Shown here in pieces: positions 1-10,540 of a stretch of DNA of 64,000 bases (position 1 is the first letter of the stretch; each line of letters starts with the position of its first letter). This stretch comes from Gilliamella sp. Occ3-1. GTDB lineage: Bacteria; Pseudomonadota; Gammaproteobacteria; Enterobacterales; Orbaceae. Under the pieces are notes generated by a model, which saw only the letters and a program-made list of their open reading frames with translations, did not search any database and had not been told where the DNA came from. A program made the position numbers and the translations under genes. The stretch covers positions 1 to 64,000 of the forward strand of contig NZ_LZHQ01000009.1 of assembly GCF_001690655.1 (NCBI RefSeq). The letters are read 5' to 3'.

Positions 1-728
<728 letters not shown>

Positions 729-863
729 AAAGTTTGATGCTCAATAACTGTCTCTGACATATTCAAATGAATCTTCAGTGTCACTTATCAAGACTTAATT
801 TTTTAGTCCGTAGACTTTAATCTTTTGTCTCGCAAGTGCCCACACAGATTGTCTGTTTCTTCT

Positions 864-874
864 TTTTAAAGAGC
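864..874 (-). promoter_or_regulatory. rrn leader boxA antitermination element
   Basis: On the minus strand the leader reads GCTCTTTAAAA, followed by a stretch containing CAGACAATCTGTGTGGGCAC. This matches the E. coli rrn leader, where boxA (TGCTCTTTAACA) loads the NusB/S10 antitermination complex and is followed by the same conserved block before mature 16S RNA. It lies about 135 bases upstream of the 16S 5' end. That it works here is inferred from conservation. Confidence 0.8.
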
Positions 875-935
875 TGACAGCTTATATTCCTCATCAACTT
901 TTCGTTGACTTAGTTCTCTGTCTCAAGGGTTGCGT

Positions 936-964
936 ATACTACGCTACACCTTTTTATTCGTCAA
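936..964 (-). promoter_or_regulatory. rrn promoter P2
   Basis: On the minus strand a TTGACG -35 box (959-964) and a TAGTAT -10 box (936-941) are separated by exactly 17 bases. The element lies between the stronger P1 promoter and boxA, where rrn P2 sits in E. coli. The boxes are seen directly; the role is inferred from position. Confidence 0.65.
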
Positions 965-1045
965 GATCTTTTTTAAATTTTTTTGATCTCACTTTACCAC
1001 CAACTCTCCGCCTGCTTGTCGCTGACTGCGTGTCAGTGGATGCGC

Positions 1046-1073
1046 ATTATAGGGGCTTAAAATTTTTGTGCAA
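1046..1073 (-). promoter_or_regulatory. rrn promoter P1 with GC-rich discriminator
   Basis: On the minus strand a perfect TATAAT -10 box (1046-1051) follows a TTGCAC -35 box (1068-1073) after 16 bases. The sequence after the -10 box is GCGCATCCACTGACAC, almost the discriminator and start region of E. coli rrn P1. A 16-base spacer and GC-rich discriminator are the features that make rrn P1 sensitive to ppGpp, DksA and the initiating nucleotide. dksA is present later in the window. The promoter starts about 37 bases after the murI stop codon. Confidence 0.75.
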
Positions 1074-1110
1074 GCAAAAAAGATAAAATAGTTATCTAGT
1101 CGCGCAAGTT

Positions 1111-1935
1111 TTAACCCCCATGAACTTTAATGTCATGATATTTATTAAGATTATAATCAGATAATTTTTTAATCAACTTTTCTATAGACTGAGTATAAAC
1201 TGTACTTAATACAATATTTTCGGACGCAGAAGGAATTATTTGGTCCAGATTATATTTATCATTTAGTAAATTACAGACCCTTGTTGCAATCGCATAACCT
1301 GAATCTATTAGGCTCACCTGAGGAAAAAGCGTCTGTAATTCTGTTTTAATAAAAGGATAATGCGTACAACCTAGCACTATTGTGTCGGGGATTATTTGTA
1401 GTCCAAGCCAAGGTTGCATTAGTTCTTTTAACTGTTTCATATCTACACTAATACCTTGTAATTTATTTTCGGCTATGAGTGCTAATTCAGATAAACCTAA
1501 CAATTTAACAGTACAGTGCGAGGCAAATTGCTTTATTAAATCGGCTATATAAGTTCTTTCAACTGTTGCTTTTGTAGCTAATAATCCTATACATTTATTT
1601 TTAGTAAGTAAGCTAGCTGGTTTAATCGCTGGTACAACACCAATAATAGGAAAAGAAAATTTAGCACGCAAACTAGGCAAACAAATAGTACTAGCTGTAT
1701 TGCAAGCAATAACTGCTAAATCAATTGGATAAAATTTAGTAACAGCCTCAATGACAGAGTTCACTCTATTAATTAAAAACTCTGATGATTTATCTCCATA
1801 AGGGAACATCTCATTATCGAATACATAGATATAGTGTGCATTAGGTATTTTATTGTAAATTTCATTATAAATAGATAGACCACCAATACCTGAATCAAAT
1901 ACTAACACTGAAGGCGATTGTTTTACGATATTCAT
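1111..1935 (-). CDS. murI: Glutamate racemase
   Basis: MurI interconverts L- and D-glutamate in the cytoplasm and so supplies D-glutamate for peptidoglycan. The 274-residue protein has the family signature DSGIGGLS at residues 14-21 and both catalytic cysteines, Cys78 in ACNTAST and Cys190 in VLGCTHYPF. The ATG at 1935 is preceded by only a weak ribosome binding site, but the signature follows directly, as in other MurI proteins. The gene lies just upstream of the rRNA promoters on the same strand, the arrangement seen at E. coli rrnB. Length is normal for the family. Confidence 0.95.
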   Translation of the reverse strand: MNIVKQSPSVLVFDSGIGGLSIYNEIYNKIPNAHYIYVFDNEMFPYGDKSSEFLINRVNSVIEAVTKFYPIDLAVIACNTASTICLPSLRAKFSFPIIGVVPAIKPASLLTKNKCIGLLATKATVERTYIADLIKQFASHCTVKLLGLSELALIAENKLQGISVDMKQLKELMQPWLGLQIIPDTIVLGCTHYPFIKTELQTLFPQVSLIDSGYAIATRVCNLLNDKYNLDQIIPSASENIVLSTVYTQSIEKLIKKLSDYNLNKYHDIKVHGG

Positions 1936-2053
1936 TTTAGCTATAAGACATTAAGTAATAAATTAGAAACGCGTCATATCGTAAATCGATTAAAAATTAA
2001 TGCAAGTATTTTACCTAAGCTAATGTTGCATTTAGTTCCATAAAATATGGACT

Positions 2054-2069
2054 AGACGTCTAGACGGTA
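2054..2069. promoter_or_regulatory. Predicted MetJ operator of metK
   Basis: Two adjacent 8-base met boxes, AGACGTCT (a perfect consensus palindrome) and AGACGGTA, lie about 57 bases before the metK start. MetJ with S-adenosylmethionine binds tandem copies of this box to repress methionine genes. A TATACT -10-like box follows at 2090-2095, so a bound repressor would overlap the -35 region. The sequence is direct; MetJ itself is not encoded in the window. Confidence 0.75.
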
Positions 2070-2125
2070 AAACTGCTAAAATAACTAGATATACTTATAC
2101 AAAAATTAAGTCAAGAAGGTATTCT

Positions 2126-3277
2126 ATGTCAGAATTTCTATTTACTTCCGAATCTGTTTCAGAAGGTCATCCAGATAAAATTGCCGATCAGATATCTGAT
2201 GCTGTACTTGATGCAATTTTAAAACAAGATCCAAAAGCACGTGTTGCTTGCGAAACATATGTAAAAACAGGTATGGCTTTAGTGGGTGGTGAAATCACTA
2301 CTTCAGCTTGGGTAGACATCGAAGAATTAACTCGAAAAACAATTAATGATATTGGATATACCAGTTCAGAAATGGGATTTGACGCAAATTCATGTGCTGT
2401 GCTTAATGCTATTGGTAAACAATCTCCGGATATCAATCAAGGAGTTGATCGAAACGATCCTCTAGAGCAAGGTGCTGGTGACCAAGGTATTATGTTTGGT
2501 TATGCTACAAATGAAATGCTAAATCTAATGCCTGCTGCTATAAGCTATGCTCATGACTTAATGTGCCGCCAAGCAGAAGTTAGAAAAAATGGTACACTTC
2601 CTTGGTTAAGACCTGATGCAAAAAGCCAAGTCACATTAATTTACCAAGACGGTCAGATAAAAGGTATTGATACAATCGTTTTATCAACTCAGCATTCAGA
2701 AGGTATTGAGCAAAAAGCATTACATGAAGCTGTCATGGAAGAAATCATTAAACCAACATTACCAGCCGAATGGTTAACATCTAGGACAAAATACTTTATT
2801 AATCCTACTGGGCGTTTTGTTATTGGTGGCCCTATGGGAGACTGTGGACTAACTGGACGAAAAATCATTGTCGATACGTACGGTGGAGCAGCTCATCATG
2901 GTGGTGGAGCCTTTTCTGGAAAAGATCCTTCAAAAGTTGACCGCTCAGCAGCTTATGCCGCACGCTATGTTGCAAAGAATATTGTTGCTGCAGGACTTGC
3001 TGACAGATGTGAATTACAAATATCTTATGCAATTGGTATTGCCAATCCTACATCAATCTATGTCAATACTTTCGGCACAGAAAAAATCCATCACGATAAA
3101 ATTGTATCGCTTATTAAAGAATTCTTTGATTTAAGGCCTTATGGATTGATCCAAATGCTTGATCTAATTCAACCGATCTATCAACAAACTGCAAGTTACG
3201 GTCATTTTGGTCGAGATATATTCCCTTGGGAAAAAACTGATAAAGCGGCACTACTACGTGATGCAGCAGGACTATAA
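2126..3277 (+). CDS. metK: S-adenosylmethionine synthetase
   Basis: MetK makes S-adenosylmethionine from methionine and ATP. The 383-residue protein is full length. Near the N terminus [16 protein letters not shown] carries the active-site His15 and Asp17. [12 protein letters not shown] follows near residue 115, and the glycine-rich P-loop [19 protein letters not shown] lies near residue 255. The start is fixed by a good AAGAAGG ribosome site at 2113-2119. A MetJ operator upstream indicates repression when S-adenosylmethionine is plentiful. The 3' end overlaps the predicted start of sprT by 17 bases, so the two genes are probably cotranscribed. Confidence 0.97.
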   Translation: MSEFLFTSESVSEGHPDKIADQISDAVLDAILKQDPKARVACETYVKTGMALVGGEITTSAWVDIEELTRKTINDIGYTSSEMGFDANSCAVLNAIGKQSPDINQGVDRNDPLEQGAGDQGIMFGYATNEMLNLMPAAISYAHDLMCRQAEVRKNGTLPWLRPDAKSQVTLIYQDGQIKGIDTIVLSTQHSEGIEQKALHEAVMEEIIKPTLPAEWLTSRTKYFINPTGRFVIGGPMGDCGLTGRKIIVDTYGGAAHHGGGAFSGKDPSKVDRSAAYAARYVAKNIVAAGLADRCELQISYAIGIANPTSIYVNTFGTEKIHHDKIVSLIKEFFDLRPYGLIQMLDLIQPIYQQTASYGHFGRDIFPWEKTDKAALLRDAAGL

Positions 3278-3764
3278 ACGCATACCAATTTATTTACATA
3301 ATCAAACTATGGCTTGTTTAAGAACTCACTTAATGCAAGCCAATCAACGTCTACATTCTCAATATAAAGAACCTAAGATCATTTATAAACCCAAAGGCAG
3401 TATTGCTGGTAGTGCCTTTTTAACACGTTGGGAAATTCAACTTAATTCGATTATGTTGCTAGATAATGGTACTCAATTTATTGAGGAAGTTGTGCCTCAC
3501 GAATTAGCTCATCTTATTGTGTTTAAAAAGTTTGGCAAAGTAAAACCACATGGCAAAGAATGGCAATATATTATGTCAGAAATATTAGAAAAAAGCCCTG
3601 TGACAACTCACCGTTTTTCCATTCAACACAATACTTATTTATACTACTGCAATTGTCAACAACATCACTTAACTTCGATAAGACACAACAAAATTCAAAA
3701 GAATAAAACTAGTTATTTATGTCGTAAATGCGGTACTATACTGAAACTTAAAAGCGCTTTTTAA
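3261..3764 (+). CDS. sprT: SprT family zinc metalloprotease-like protein
   Basis: This is the bacterial SprT protein, related to the DNA-protein crosslink protease Spartan; its physiological role in bacteria is poorly defined. The zinc-binding HELAH motif is at residues 80-84. Pairs of cysteines in the C-terminal part (YYCNCQQHH and YLCRKCGTI) form a predicted zinc ribbon. I chose the ATG at 3261, giving 167 residues like the E. coli protein (about 165). A longer frame from 3207 would overlap metK by 71 bases and add residues not found in the family. In E. coli sprT also lies close to metK. Confidence 0.85.
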   Translation: MQQDYKRIPIYLHNQTMACLRTHLMQANQRLHSQYKEPKIIYKPKGSIAGSAFLTRWEIQLNSIMLLDNGTQFIEEVVPHELAHLIVFKKFGKVKPHGKEWQYIMSEILEKSPVTTHRFSIQHNTYLYYCNCQQHHLTSIRHNKIQKNKTSYLCRKCGTILKLKSAF

Positions 3765-3778
3765 TAATAAGATATTGT

Positions 3779-4396
3779 ATGTGTAAATTAGATTTTCATT
3801 TTTACAAAAGTTCGTTATTAATTATCACTCTTGGCATTATCCTTTATATTACGGGAAATTGGTTTATACCTTTATACAATGGAATGACGGTTGTAGTGAT
3901 TGAACATATTCAATCTCTCTTCTTATTATTTATGTGCTGTTATACCTATTATTATGCAAAACGAGTATCTGAACATTCTGAGCTTTATAGATTTTGGGTT
4001 TGGACAATTTTCTGGTGGTTTATGCTTTTTGGTCGAGGAATTAGTTGGGGAAGAGACTTTTTCCCTGAGGTACCTCGTTTCTATTATAAAATCATTGCTA
4101 GTATATTAATAGCGATCCCAATACTAAGTATATTTTTACCCACGATTCGCCGAGAAATTGCTCGTCGCTACAAATACGAAAAAATACCAGTTTGGCATAT
4201 ATTCTTTGCTTTTTTATTCTTAGGTATAGCTGATATTGCAGAACATCGCCGTATTGGACATGAATTTCTAGTTATAACAAAAGAGCGAAAAGATCTCATT
4301 GAAGAATTAATGGAAATCCCTTGTCTTCTTTGTTTATCCTTAATAACCTTTTATATGCAAAAAAATGAAAAAAAGAGAGTAGATTCCCTATGCTAA
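3779..4396 (+). CDS. Membrane protein of unknown function, about six transmembrane segments
   Basis: I do not recognise this 205-residue protein. It is very hydrophobic, with likely membrane segments near residues 10-29, 33-57, 70-90, 103-123, 138-156 and 178-197. Charged patches worth noting are GRGISWGRDFF (about 84-94) and a cluster near 150-180 with IAEHRR and an acidic run containing EELMEIPC. Polar motifs of this kind next to membrane helices suggest a conserved active or binding site, but no function can be assigned. It starts 14 bases after sprT and overlaps the start of rlmJ by 7 bases, so it is very likely translated from the same message. Confidence 0.8.
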   Translation: MCKLDFHFYKSSLLIITLGIILYITGNWFIPLYNGMTVVVIEHIQSLFLLFMCCYTYYYAKRVSEHSELYRFWVWTIFWWFMLFGRGISWGRDFFPEVPRFYYKIIASILIAIPILSIFLPTIRREIARRYKYEKIPVWHIFFAFLFLGIADIAEHRRIGHEFLVITKERKDLIEELMEIPCLLCLSLITFYMQKNEKKRVDSLC

Positions 4397-5232
4397 GCTA
4401 CCGCCACAGTTACCATGCAGGAAATCATGCAGATGTATTAAAACATATAGTTTTAACGTTATGTATTGAATCATTAAAGGAAAAAGAAAAGCCTTTTTTA
4501 TATTTAGATACACACTCGGGGGCTGGACGATATCTATTAAGAAGTGAGCATGCAGAAAAAACGGGTGAATATTTATCAGGAATTAATTTACTATGGCAAC
4601 AATCTAATATTCCTGAATTGCTTAATACATATATATCGGTACTAAGACGCTATAATCCTTTTGAGGAAATAAAATATTATCCAGGTTCACCATTAATTGC
4701 CAAGCAATTATTACGTGAACAAGACAAGCTCAACCTTACAGAGTTACACCCAACTGATTACCCTTTATTAAAACAAGAATTTAGTAAAGATAAACGAACA
4801 AAAGTTTTACGTGAAGATGGATTTTCCCAATTAAAATCAAAGTTACCTCCACTATCTCGTCGTGGAATAATATTGATTGATCCTTCTTATGAAATTAAAG
4901 ACGATTATCAAAAAATCCCTGCAGCATTATTTGAAGCATATAAACGTTTTGCAACAGGTGTTTACTTAATTTGGTATCCTGTGGTATCTCGTACACAAAC
5001 TCAAAAAATGATTGATAATATTATTAATTTAGGCATAAAACGAATTTCACAATTTGAGCTGGCAATAAAGCCTGATAATGACCAAAAAGGCATGACAGCA
5101 TCAGGAATGATAGTAATTAATCCTCCATGGAAATTACACGAACAAATGCATACAATTTTGCCATGGCTAAAAACAACTTTAAACGTTGAACAAACAGGAA
5201 ATTTCATCATTAGAGAACTAGTTTCTGAATAG
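4390..5232 (+). CDS. rlmJ: 23S rRNA (adenine-2030-N6)-methyltransferase
   Basis: RlmJ methylates A2030 of 23S rRNA using S-adenosylmethionine. The 280 residues match E. coli RlmJ closely, including the start SYRHSYHAGNHADVLKH and the end MTASGMIVINPPWKL. The methyl-donor binding region is LDTHSGAGRY near residue 39. The catalytic motif, usually DPPY in this family, reads DPSY at residues 164-167: Asp164 is kept but the second proline is serine. The ATG lies inside the last codons of the preceding membrane-protein gene. Confidence 0.94.
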   Translation: MLSYRHSYHAGNHADVLKHIVLTLCIESLKEKEKPFLYLDTHSGAGRYLLRSEHAEKTGEYLSGINLLWQQSNIPELLNTYISVLRRYNPFEEIKYYPGSPLIAKQLLREQDKLNLTELHPTDYPLLKQEFSKDKRTKVLREDGFSQLKSKLPPLSRRGIILIDPSYEIKDDYQKIPAALFEAYKRFATGVYLIWYPVVSRTQTQKMIDNIINLGIKRISQFELAIKPDNDQKGMTASGMIVINPPWKLHEQMHTILPWLKTTLNVEQTGNFIIRELVSE

Positions 5233-5239
5233 TTTTTAG

Positions 5240-5292
5240 GTAATTAAATTATTGTCAAAAACTTTCCGGAAAACCTACGTTCAAATAAAAAA
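5240..5292 (-). repeat. Dispersed repeat, copy C
   Basis: On the minus strand the stretch reads GAACGTAGG, then TTCCGGAAAGTTTTT and ACAATAATTT, similar to copies A and B though more diverged. It lies in the 60-base gap between the convergent ends of rlmJ and dgkA. The TTTCCGGAAA core is a palindrome. Confidence 0.4.
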
Positions 5293-5661
5293 TTATGATG
5301 AAAAGTGACAAGAAAATAGATAAATCCACAAGATAATAGTCAATAATAACGACAAAAATACAGCAGCCGAGCCATAATCCTTTGCTCGGCCAGATAAATC
5401 ATGCCTTTCAGAACCAATCCGATCAACTACACACTCTATTGCACTATTTATTAACTCAGTAATCATCACAACTCCAATTGAACCAAGTAATAAAATACGT
5501 TCATAAATAGAAAAATCGACTAGCATTACAATAATATAAGCCACAATTAATAGAATTAATTCTTGGCGAAATGCGGCTTCATATTTGATAGCTGATTTCA
5601 AACCTTTTAAAGAATATTTTGCTGCCTTAAGGATACGTAGTAAACCTGTCGATTTTTTCAT
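5293..5661 (-). CDS. dgkA: Diacylglycerol kinase (prokaryotic DgkA type)
   Basis: DgkA is a small inner-membrane enzyme that phosphorylates diacylglycerol to phosphatidic acid, recycling lipid released during periplasmic glucan synthesis. The 122 residues contain the family core EAAFRQE (28-34), the catalytic helix TELINSAIE with Glu69 and Glu76, and DRIGSERHDLSGRAKDYGSAA. Three transmembrane helices are evident. It starts 14 bases after accA on the same strand and may be expressed with it. A member of the dispersed repeat described under findings lies directly beyond its stop codon. Confidence 0.95.
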   Translation of the reverse strand: MKKSTGLLRILKAAKYSLKGLKSAIKYEAAFRQELILLIVAYIIVMLVDFSIYERILLLGSIGVVMITELINSAIECVVDRIGSERHDLSGRAKDYGSAAVFLSLLLTIILWIYLFSCHFSS

Positions 5662-5675
5662 TACAATATTCCAAA

Positions 5676-6635
5676 TTACCTTACGTAGCCATAGTTCATC
5701 AAGCGTTGATATCTTCTTTCTAGTAATACAGATAAGTCCATACTTTCAAGTTCATCAAGATCACTAAGTAACTGTATTTTGAGTGAATTAGATACAACAG
5801 CATAATCACGGTGGGCACCGCCCAGTGGCTCAGGTATAATTGAATCAATAAGATTCAATTTTAGTAATTTATCTGCAGTCATATTCATAGCTTCAGCTGC
5901 AACTGGTGCTTTATCAGCACTTTTCCATAAAATCGAAGCACAACCTTCTGGCGATATAACAGAGTAAGTACTATATTGAAGCATATTAACTTTATCGGCA
6001 ACCCCAATAGCAAGAGCGCCCCCAGAGCCTCCCTCTCCAATTACTGTACAAATAGTTGGTACTTTAAGACGTGACATTTCTCTTAAATTACGAGCAATAG
6101 CTTCTGCTTGACCTCGCTCTTCGGCACCAATACCAGGATAAGCGCCTGGAGTATCAATAAAAGTAATAATTGGTAATTTAAAACGCTCCGCTAATTGCAT
6201 TAATCGTAAAGCTTTTCGATACCCTTCTGGAGCAGGCATACCAAAATTTCGGTAAATTTTCTGTTTTGTTTCTCGACCTTTTTGATGCCCAATAACCACC
6301 ACAGATCTTCCATCAATACGAGCTATTCCACCAACAATTGCTTTGTCATCAGCATAAGCCCTATCACCAGCTAATTCATCAAAATCAGTAAAAATTTCTT
6401 TCAGATAATCCAATGTATAAGGACGATTTGGATGTCTTGCAAGTTGCGCAATTTCCCAAGGTGTTAAATTAGCAAATATTTTTTTTGTTAATTCACGGCT
6501 TTTTTTATGTAATTGCTTAATCTCTTTATCTAAATTAATATCTAATTCAACTTGTTGCGAATCAATATTCTTTAAGGAATTAATTTTTGCTTCTAATTCC
6601 GCTATTGGCTTTTCAAATTCCAAAAAATTGTTCAT
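5676..6635 (-). CDS. accA: Acetyl-CoA carboxylase carboxyltransferase subunit alpha
   Basis: AccA pairs with AccD to transfer the carboxyl group from biotin to acetyl-CoA, the committed step of fatty acid synthesis. The 319 residues equal the E. coli length. Recognisable blocks are [12 protein letters not shown] near residue 64, [20 protein letters not shown] near 130, [19 protein letters not shown] near 160 and [12 protein letters not shown] near 203; the last two shape the CoA and oxyanion sites. It lies downstream of dnaE as in E. coli, but a 247-base AT-rich gap probably gives it its own promoter. Confidence 0.97.
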   Translation of the reverse strand: MNNFLEFEKPIAELEAKINSLKNIDSQQVELDINLDKEIKQLHKKSRELTKKIFANLTPWEIAQLARHPNRPYTLDYLKEIFTDFDELAGDRAYADDKAIVGGIARIDGRSVVVIGHQKGRETKQKIYRNFGMPAPEGYRKALRLMQLAERFKLPIITFIDTPGAYPGIGAEERGQAEAIARNLREMSRLKVPTICTVIGEGGSGGALAIGVADKVNMLQYSTYSVISPEGCASILWKSADKAPVAAEAMNMTADKLLKLNLIDSIIPEPLGGAHRDYAVVSNSLKIQLLSDLDELESMDLSVLLERRYQRLMNYGYVR

Positions 6636-6882
6636 AACGCTTGTAATTGCCTCTTAATTTATTTGGTATTTTAAAAAATACACATCTAATACAGTATACT
6701 AGCTAATTCTTAAAATAAAACTAATCCAATTCTACTATGTAATGCTCATTAAAGTCACTTAAATTTATATTATTAGACTTCAACTATCCCAAATTTTATA
6801 CCACTTACATATAATTAAAGTAACATCATTTATTTAATAAATTCAATTAATCAACTATACTACTATTAATAAGTTTATTTTC

Positions 6883-9800
6883 TTATTCAAACTCAAATTC
6901 AATACGATCAATGCCAATAAGTGTCTTTAATTCAACAATCAGAGCGTCCTCTGGAATAACTCTCCATGTCGTGCCGAATTGAATCATAACAACCGAATCA
7001 TCTCGGTGATAATATAAGTTGACAGGCACACTACCATGGCGATAAGGTTCTAAAAGTTGTTGTAAACGCTGCAATATCGCTTGATTTGCTTCACTTTCAG
7101 TTAATGTAATGGACAGTCCTTTTACATATTTAGCTCGGGCATCTTTTAGAGCAACAATATCCCGCACTGACATTTTAAAACCACCATTAAAATCATCATT
7201 ACTAACTTGGCCTGTAACAATTAAGATCTTATCTTTTACGAGTAAATGTCCAAAACTTTCCAATGATTCCGCAAAAAGCATACCATCAATACGGCCAGAA
7301 CGATCATCCAAAGTAAACAAACCAATTTTTTTACCTTTTTTAGTAATTCGAGTCCTAGCATCAGTAACAATACCAGCAAAAGTGGCTGTTTTTCCCCAAC
7401 CTGTCGGAGATGCTTCACTAATTCGTAATCCACCTGTATAACGATTTAATTCTTTTAAATATTGCGTTACAGGATGCCCTGTTAAATAAAGTCCTAAAGC
7501 TTCACGCTCGCCATCAAGTAAAACTTGATCGGGTAATTCAGGTACCGCAGCATAAGCATGCTCAACTTGCTCAGGTTCTTCCGCTAAGACTCCAAACATA
7601 TCTTCTTGACCAATATTTTGAGCTTTTGCATATTGATCTGCTGCCTGCATTGCGTCATTGATACTATGCAAAATAGCCGCTCTATGAGGACCTAATTTAT
7701 CAAATGCCCCTGCCATAGTAAGTTTTTCAAGTACACGGCGGTTGATCTTTTTCATATCTGTTCGAGCACAAAGTTCAAATATATTTTTAAAATATCCACC
7801 ACTATTACGTGCTTCAACAATTGCCTCAATAGGCCCTTCACCGACACCCTTTATAGCCCCAATCCCGTAAACAATCTCACCTTTATCATTCACATGAAAG
7901 TGATAAAGGCCACTATTAATATCTGGAGGGTTAACCTTTAATCCCATCCGTAAGCATTCATCAACTAAACCGACAATTTTATCAGTATTATCCATGTCGG
8001 CAGTCATAACTGCAGCCATAAATTCTGCTGGATAGTGAGTTTTTAACCATAATGTTTGATAAGAAACAAGCGCATAAGCTGCTGAATGGGATTTATTAAA
8101 ACCATAACCGGCAAATTTTTCCACTAAATCAAATATGCGCATGGAAAGCTCACCATCGATACCTTGCTTTTCGGCACCTCCTTTAAAGACAAAGCGTTGC
8201 TTTGCCATTTCCTCAGGTTTTTTCTTCCCCATAGCTCGGCGTAATAAATCCGCACCACCTAAGGTATAACCGGACAAAGTCTGAGCAATTTGCATAACTT
8301 GTTCTTGGTACAAAATAATACCGTATGTTGGTTCTAAGATAGGTTTTAATGATTCATGTTGATATTTTATATCAGGATAGGACACTTCTTCTCTGCCATG
8401 TTTACGGTCAATAAAGTTGTCTACCATGCCTGATTGTAACGGACCTGGTCTAAATAAAGCAACTAAAGCGATCATATCCTCAAAACAGTCAGGTTTTAAT
8501 CGCCTTATTAAGTCTTTCATACCTCGAGATTCAAGTTGGAACACAGCTGTTGTTTCAGCTTTCAATAACAAATCAAATGACGGCTGATCATCAAGAGGAA
8601 TTCGAGTAATATCGACTGGTTTATTACCATCTCTTAACTGACGTTCATTAATCATTTTGATTGCCCAATCAATAATGGTTAATGTTCTTAGTCCTAAAAA
8701 GTCAAATTTAACAAGACCTGCATATTCAACATCATTTTTATCAAACTGGGTTACTGGGTGATTTCCTTCTGGATCACAATAAATTGGCGAAAAATCTGTA
8801 ATCTTAGTTGGGGAAATGACAACCCCCCCAGCATGCTTACCTGCATTTCTAGTTACGCCTTCTAATTGACGTGCGATATCAATTAATGATTTAATTTCTT
8901 CATTATTATCGTATAACTCCTGAAGTTGAGGTTCAACTTCAAAAGCTTTAGCCAATGTCATTCCTGGATCTAATGGAATTAATTTGGAAATTCTATCAAC
9001 AAAACCATAAGGATGTCCAAGTACTCGGCCAACATCTCTGATTACCGCTTTAGCCGCCATAGTTCCAAAAGTAATAATTTGAGAGACCGCATCACGACCA
9101 TACATATCAGCAACGTGATCAATTACTAGATCTCGCTTTTCCATACAAAAGTCGACATCAAAATCAGGCATTGAAACACGTTCCGGATTCAAAAATCGTT
9201 CAAAAAGTAAGTCAAACGCCAGTGGGTCTAAATCGGTAATTTTTAAAGCATACGCAACTAGTGAACCCGCGCCTGAACCACGCCCTGGTCCCACAGGAAT
9301 ATCATTATCTTTCGACCATTGAATAAATTCCATAACAATTAGAAAGTATCCAGGAAAACCCATCTGATTAATAACCGTTAATTCTGTTTCTAAACGCTTA
9401 TCGTATTCAGATCTTCTTTGCTTTCTAACTTCTGGATCAGGAAATAAAAACTCAAGTCTTTCTTCTAAACCTTCACGCGATTTATGCACCAAGAAATCTT
9501 CGGTCGACATATCACCAGTAGGAAATTTAGGTAAAAAATATTCACCTAACCGGATGGTTACATTACAGCGTTTTGCTATTTCAACACTATTTTCAAGCGC
9601 TTCTGGTATATCAGAGAATAGTTCACACATTTCCTGTTCAGATCGTAAATATTGCTCTGTTGAGTAATTTTTAGGTCTGGAAGGATCTTCTAGTGTATTT
9701 CCATCATGAATAGCAACACGAATTTCGTGAGCCTCAAAATCTGAAGATTTTAAAAAGCGAACATCATTAGAAGCAACCACGGGTAACAGATACTGTTCAG

Positions 9801-10362
9801 CCAATTTTACTGCACTATGAATAAAAAGCTCTTCGTTGGTTCGTTTAGTCCGTACTAGTTCAAAATAAAAATGCTCATTAAAATTTTCAAAGTAAAAATT
9901 AATAGCATGCTCAATAATAGTTTGATTATTGCGAACAATACCGATACCAATATCACTTTCTCGCCCAGCTAATACAATTAACCCTTCTCGATGCTCAATT
10001 AACCACTCATTATCAACAACAGGCAAATCTCCAATGTATCCTCGTTGATAGGCTTTAGAAATCAATAAAGTAAGATTTTGATATCCCTGATTATTAGCTG
10101 CTAACAGAGTTAGATGATAAATATCATCAGGCAATTGAGAACTTCTAATAGCGAGATCTGCACCAATGATAGGTTTAATACCTTTTGACATTGCTGAGCC
10201 GTAAAACTTAACCAGTCCACAAAGATTAGTAAAATCAGTGATTGCAAATGCAGGCATCTGCAACTTGCTCATTTCATTTACTAATGCACCTACCTTAGCA
10301 ATTCCATCAATCATAGAGAAATCACTATGCAAATGAAGATGAATAAATTTTGGTTCTGCCAT
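6883..10362 (-). CDS. dnaE: DNA polymerase III subunit alpha
   Basis: DnaE is the catalytic subunit of the replicative polymerase. The 1,159 residues match the E. coli length (1,160). The N-terminal PHP domain opens with [15 protein letters not shown]. The C-family palm aspartates are in [13 protein letters not shown] near residue 400, followed by [11 protein letters not shown] and [11 protein letters not shown]. The helix-hairpin-helix and OB-fold regions follow, and the C-terminal part ends in the tau-binding region. No frame damage is visible. The next gene upstream on this strand, gldA, is 178 bases away and is not part of the usual dnaE operon. Confidence 0.97.
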   Translation of the reverse strand: MAEPKFIHLHLHSDFSMIDGIAKVGALVNEMSKLQMPAFAITDFTNLCGLVKFYGSAMSKGIKPIIGADLAIRSSQLPDDIYHLTLLAANNQGYQNLTLLISKAYQRGYIGDLPVVDNEWLIEHREGLIVLAGRESDIGIGIVRNNQTIIEHAINFYFENFNEHFYFELVRTKRTNEELFIHSAVKLAEQYLLPVVASNDVRFLKSSDFEAHEIRVAIHDGNTLEDPSRPKNYSTEQYLRSEQEMCELFSDIPEALENSVEIAKRCNVTIRLGEYFLPKFPTGDMSTEDFLVHKSREGLEERLEFLFPDPEVRKQRRSEYDKRLETELTVINQMGFPGYFLIVMEFIQWSKDNDIPVGPGRGSGAGSLVAYALKITDLDPLAFDLLFERFLNPERVSMPDFDVDFCMEKRDLVIDHVADMYGRDAVSQIITFGTMAAKAVIRDVGRVLGHPYGFVDRISKLIPLDPGMTLAKAFEVEPQLQELYDNNEEIKSLIDIARQLEGVTRNAGKHAGGVVISPTKITDFSPIYCDPEGNHPVTQFDKNDVEYAGLVKFDFLGLRTLTIIDWAIKMINERQLRDGNKPVDITRIPLDDQPSFDLLLKAETTAVFQLESRGMKDLIRRLKPDCFEDMIALVALFRPGPLQSGMVDNFIDRKHGREEVSYPDIKYQHESLKPILEPTYGIILYQEQVMQIAQTLSGYTLGGADLLRRAMGKKKPEEMAKQRFVFKGGAEKQGIDGELSMRIFDLVEKFAGYGFNKSHSAAYALVSYQTLWLKTHYPAEFMAAVMTADMDNTDKIVGLVDECLRMGLKVNPPDINSGLYHFHVNDKGEIVYGIGAIKGVGEGPIEAIVEARNSGGYFKNIFELCARTDMKKINRRVLEKLTMAGAFDKLGPHRAAILHSINDAMQAADQYAKAQNIGQEDMFGVLAEEPEQVEHAYAAVPELPDQVLLDGEREALGLYLTGHPVTQYLKELNRYTGGLRISEASPTGWGKTATFAGIVTDARTRITKKGKKIGLFTLDDRSGRIDGMLFAESLESFGHLLVKDKILIVTGQVSNDDFNGGFKMSVRDIVALKDARAKYVKGLSITLTESEANQAILQRLQQLLEPYRHGSVPVNLYYHRDDSVVMIQFGTTWRVIPEDALIVELKTLIGIDRIEFEFE

Positions 10363-10540
10363 AATTACCAGAAATGAAGCGATAAAATTAGCTTTGAATT
10401 ATAACACAGGCAAGAAGAATATTCTTATTCTCTTTACATATACGAACTTACAATAAAATGTAAGAAAAGTAAAACTCTCGATGTAAACAACCAACAAGAG
10501 TGAATTTAAAGTTAGCACTATTAATCTAAAAAGCGCAAAA

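Noticed and set aside
2188-2436. Minus-strand frame inside metK
   Set aside because: It is a shadow of the strongly conserved metK coding sequence.
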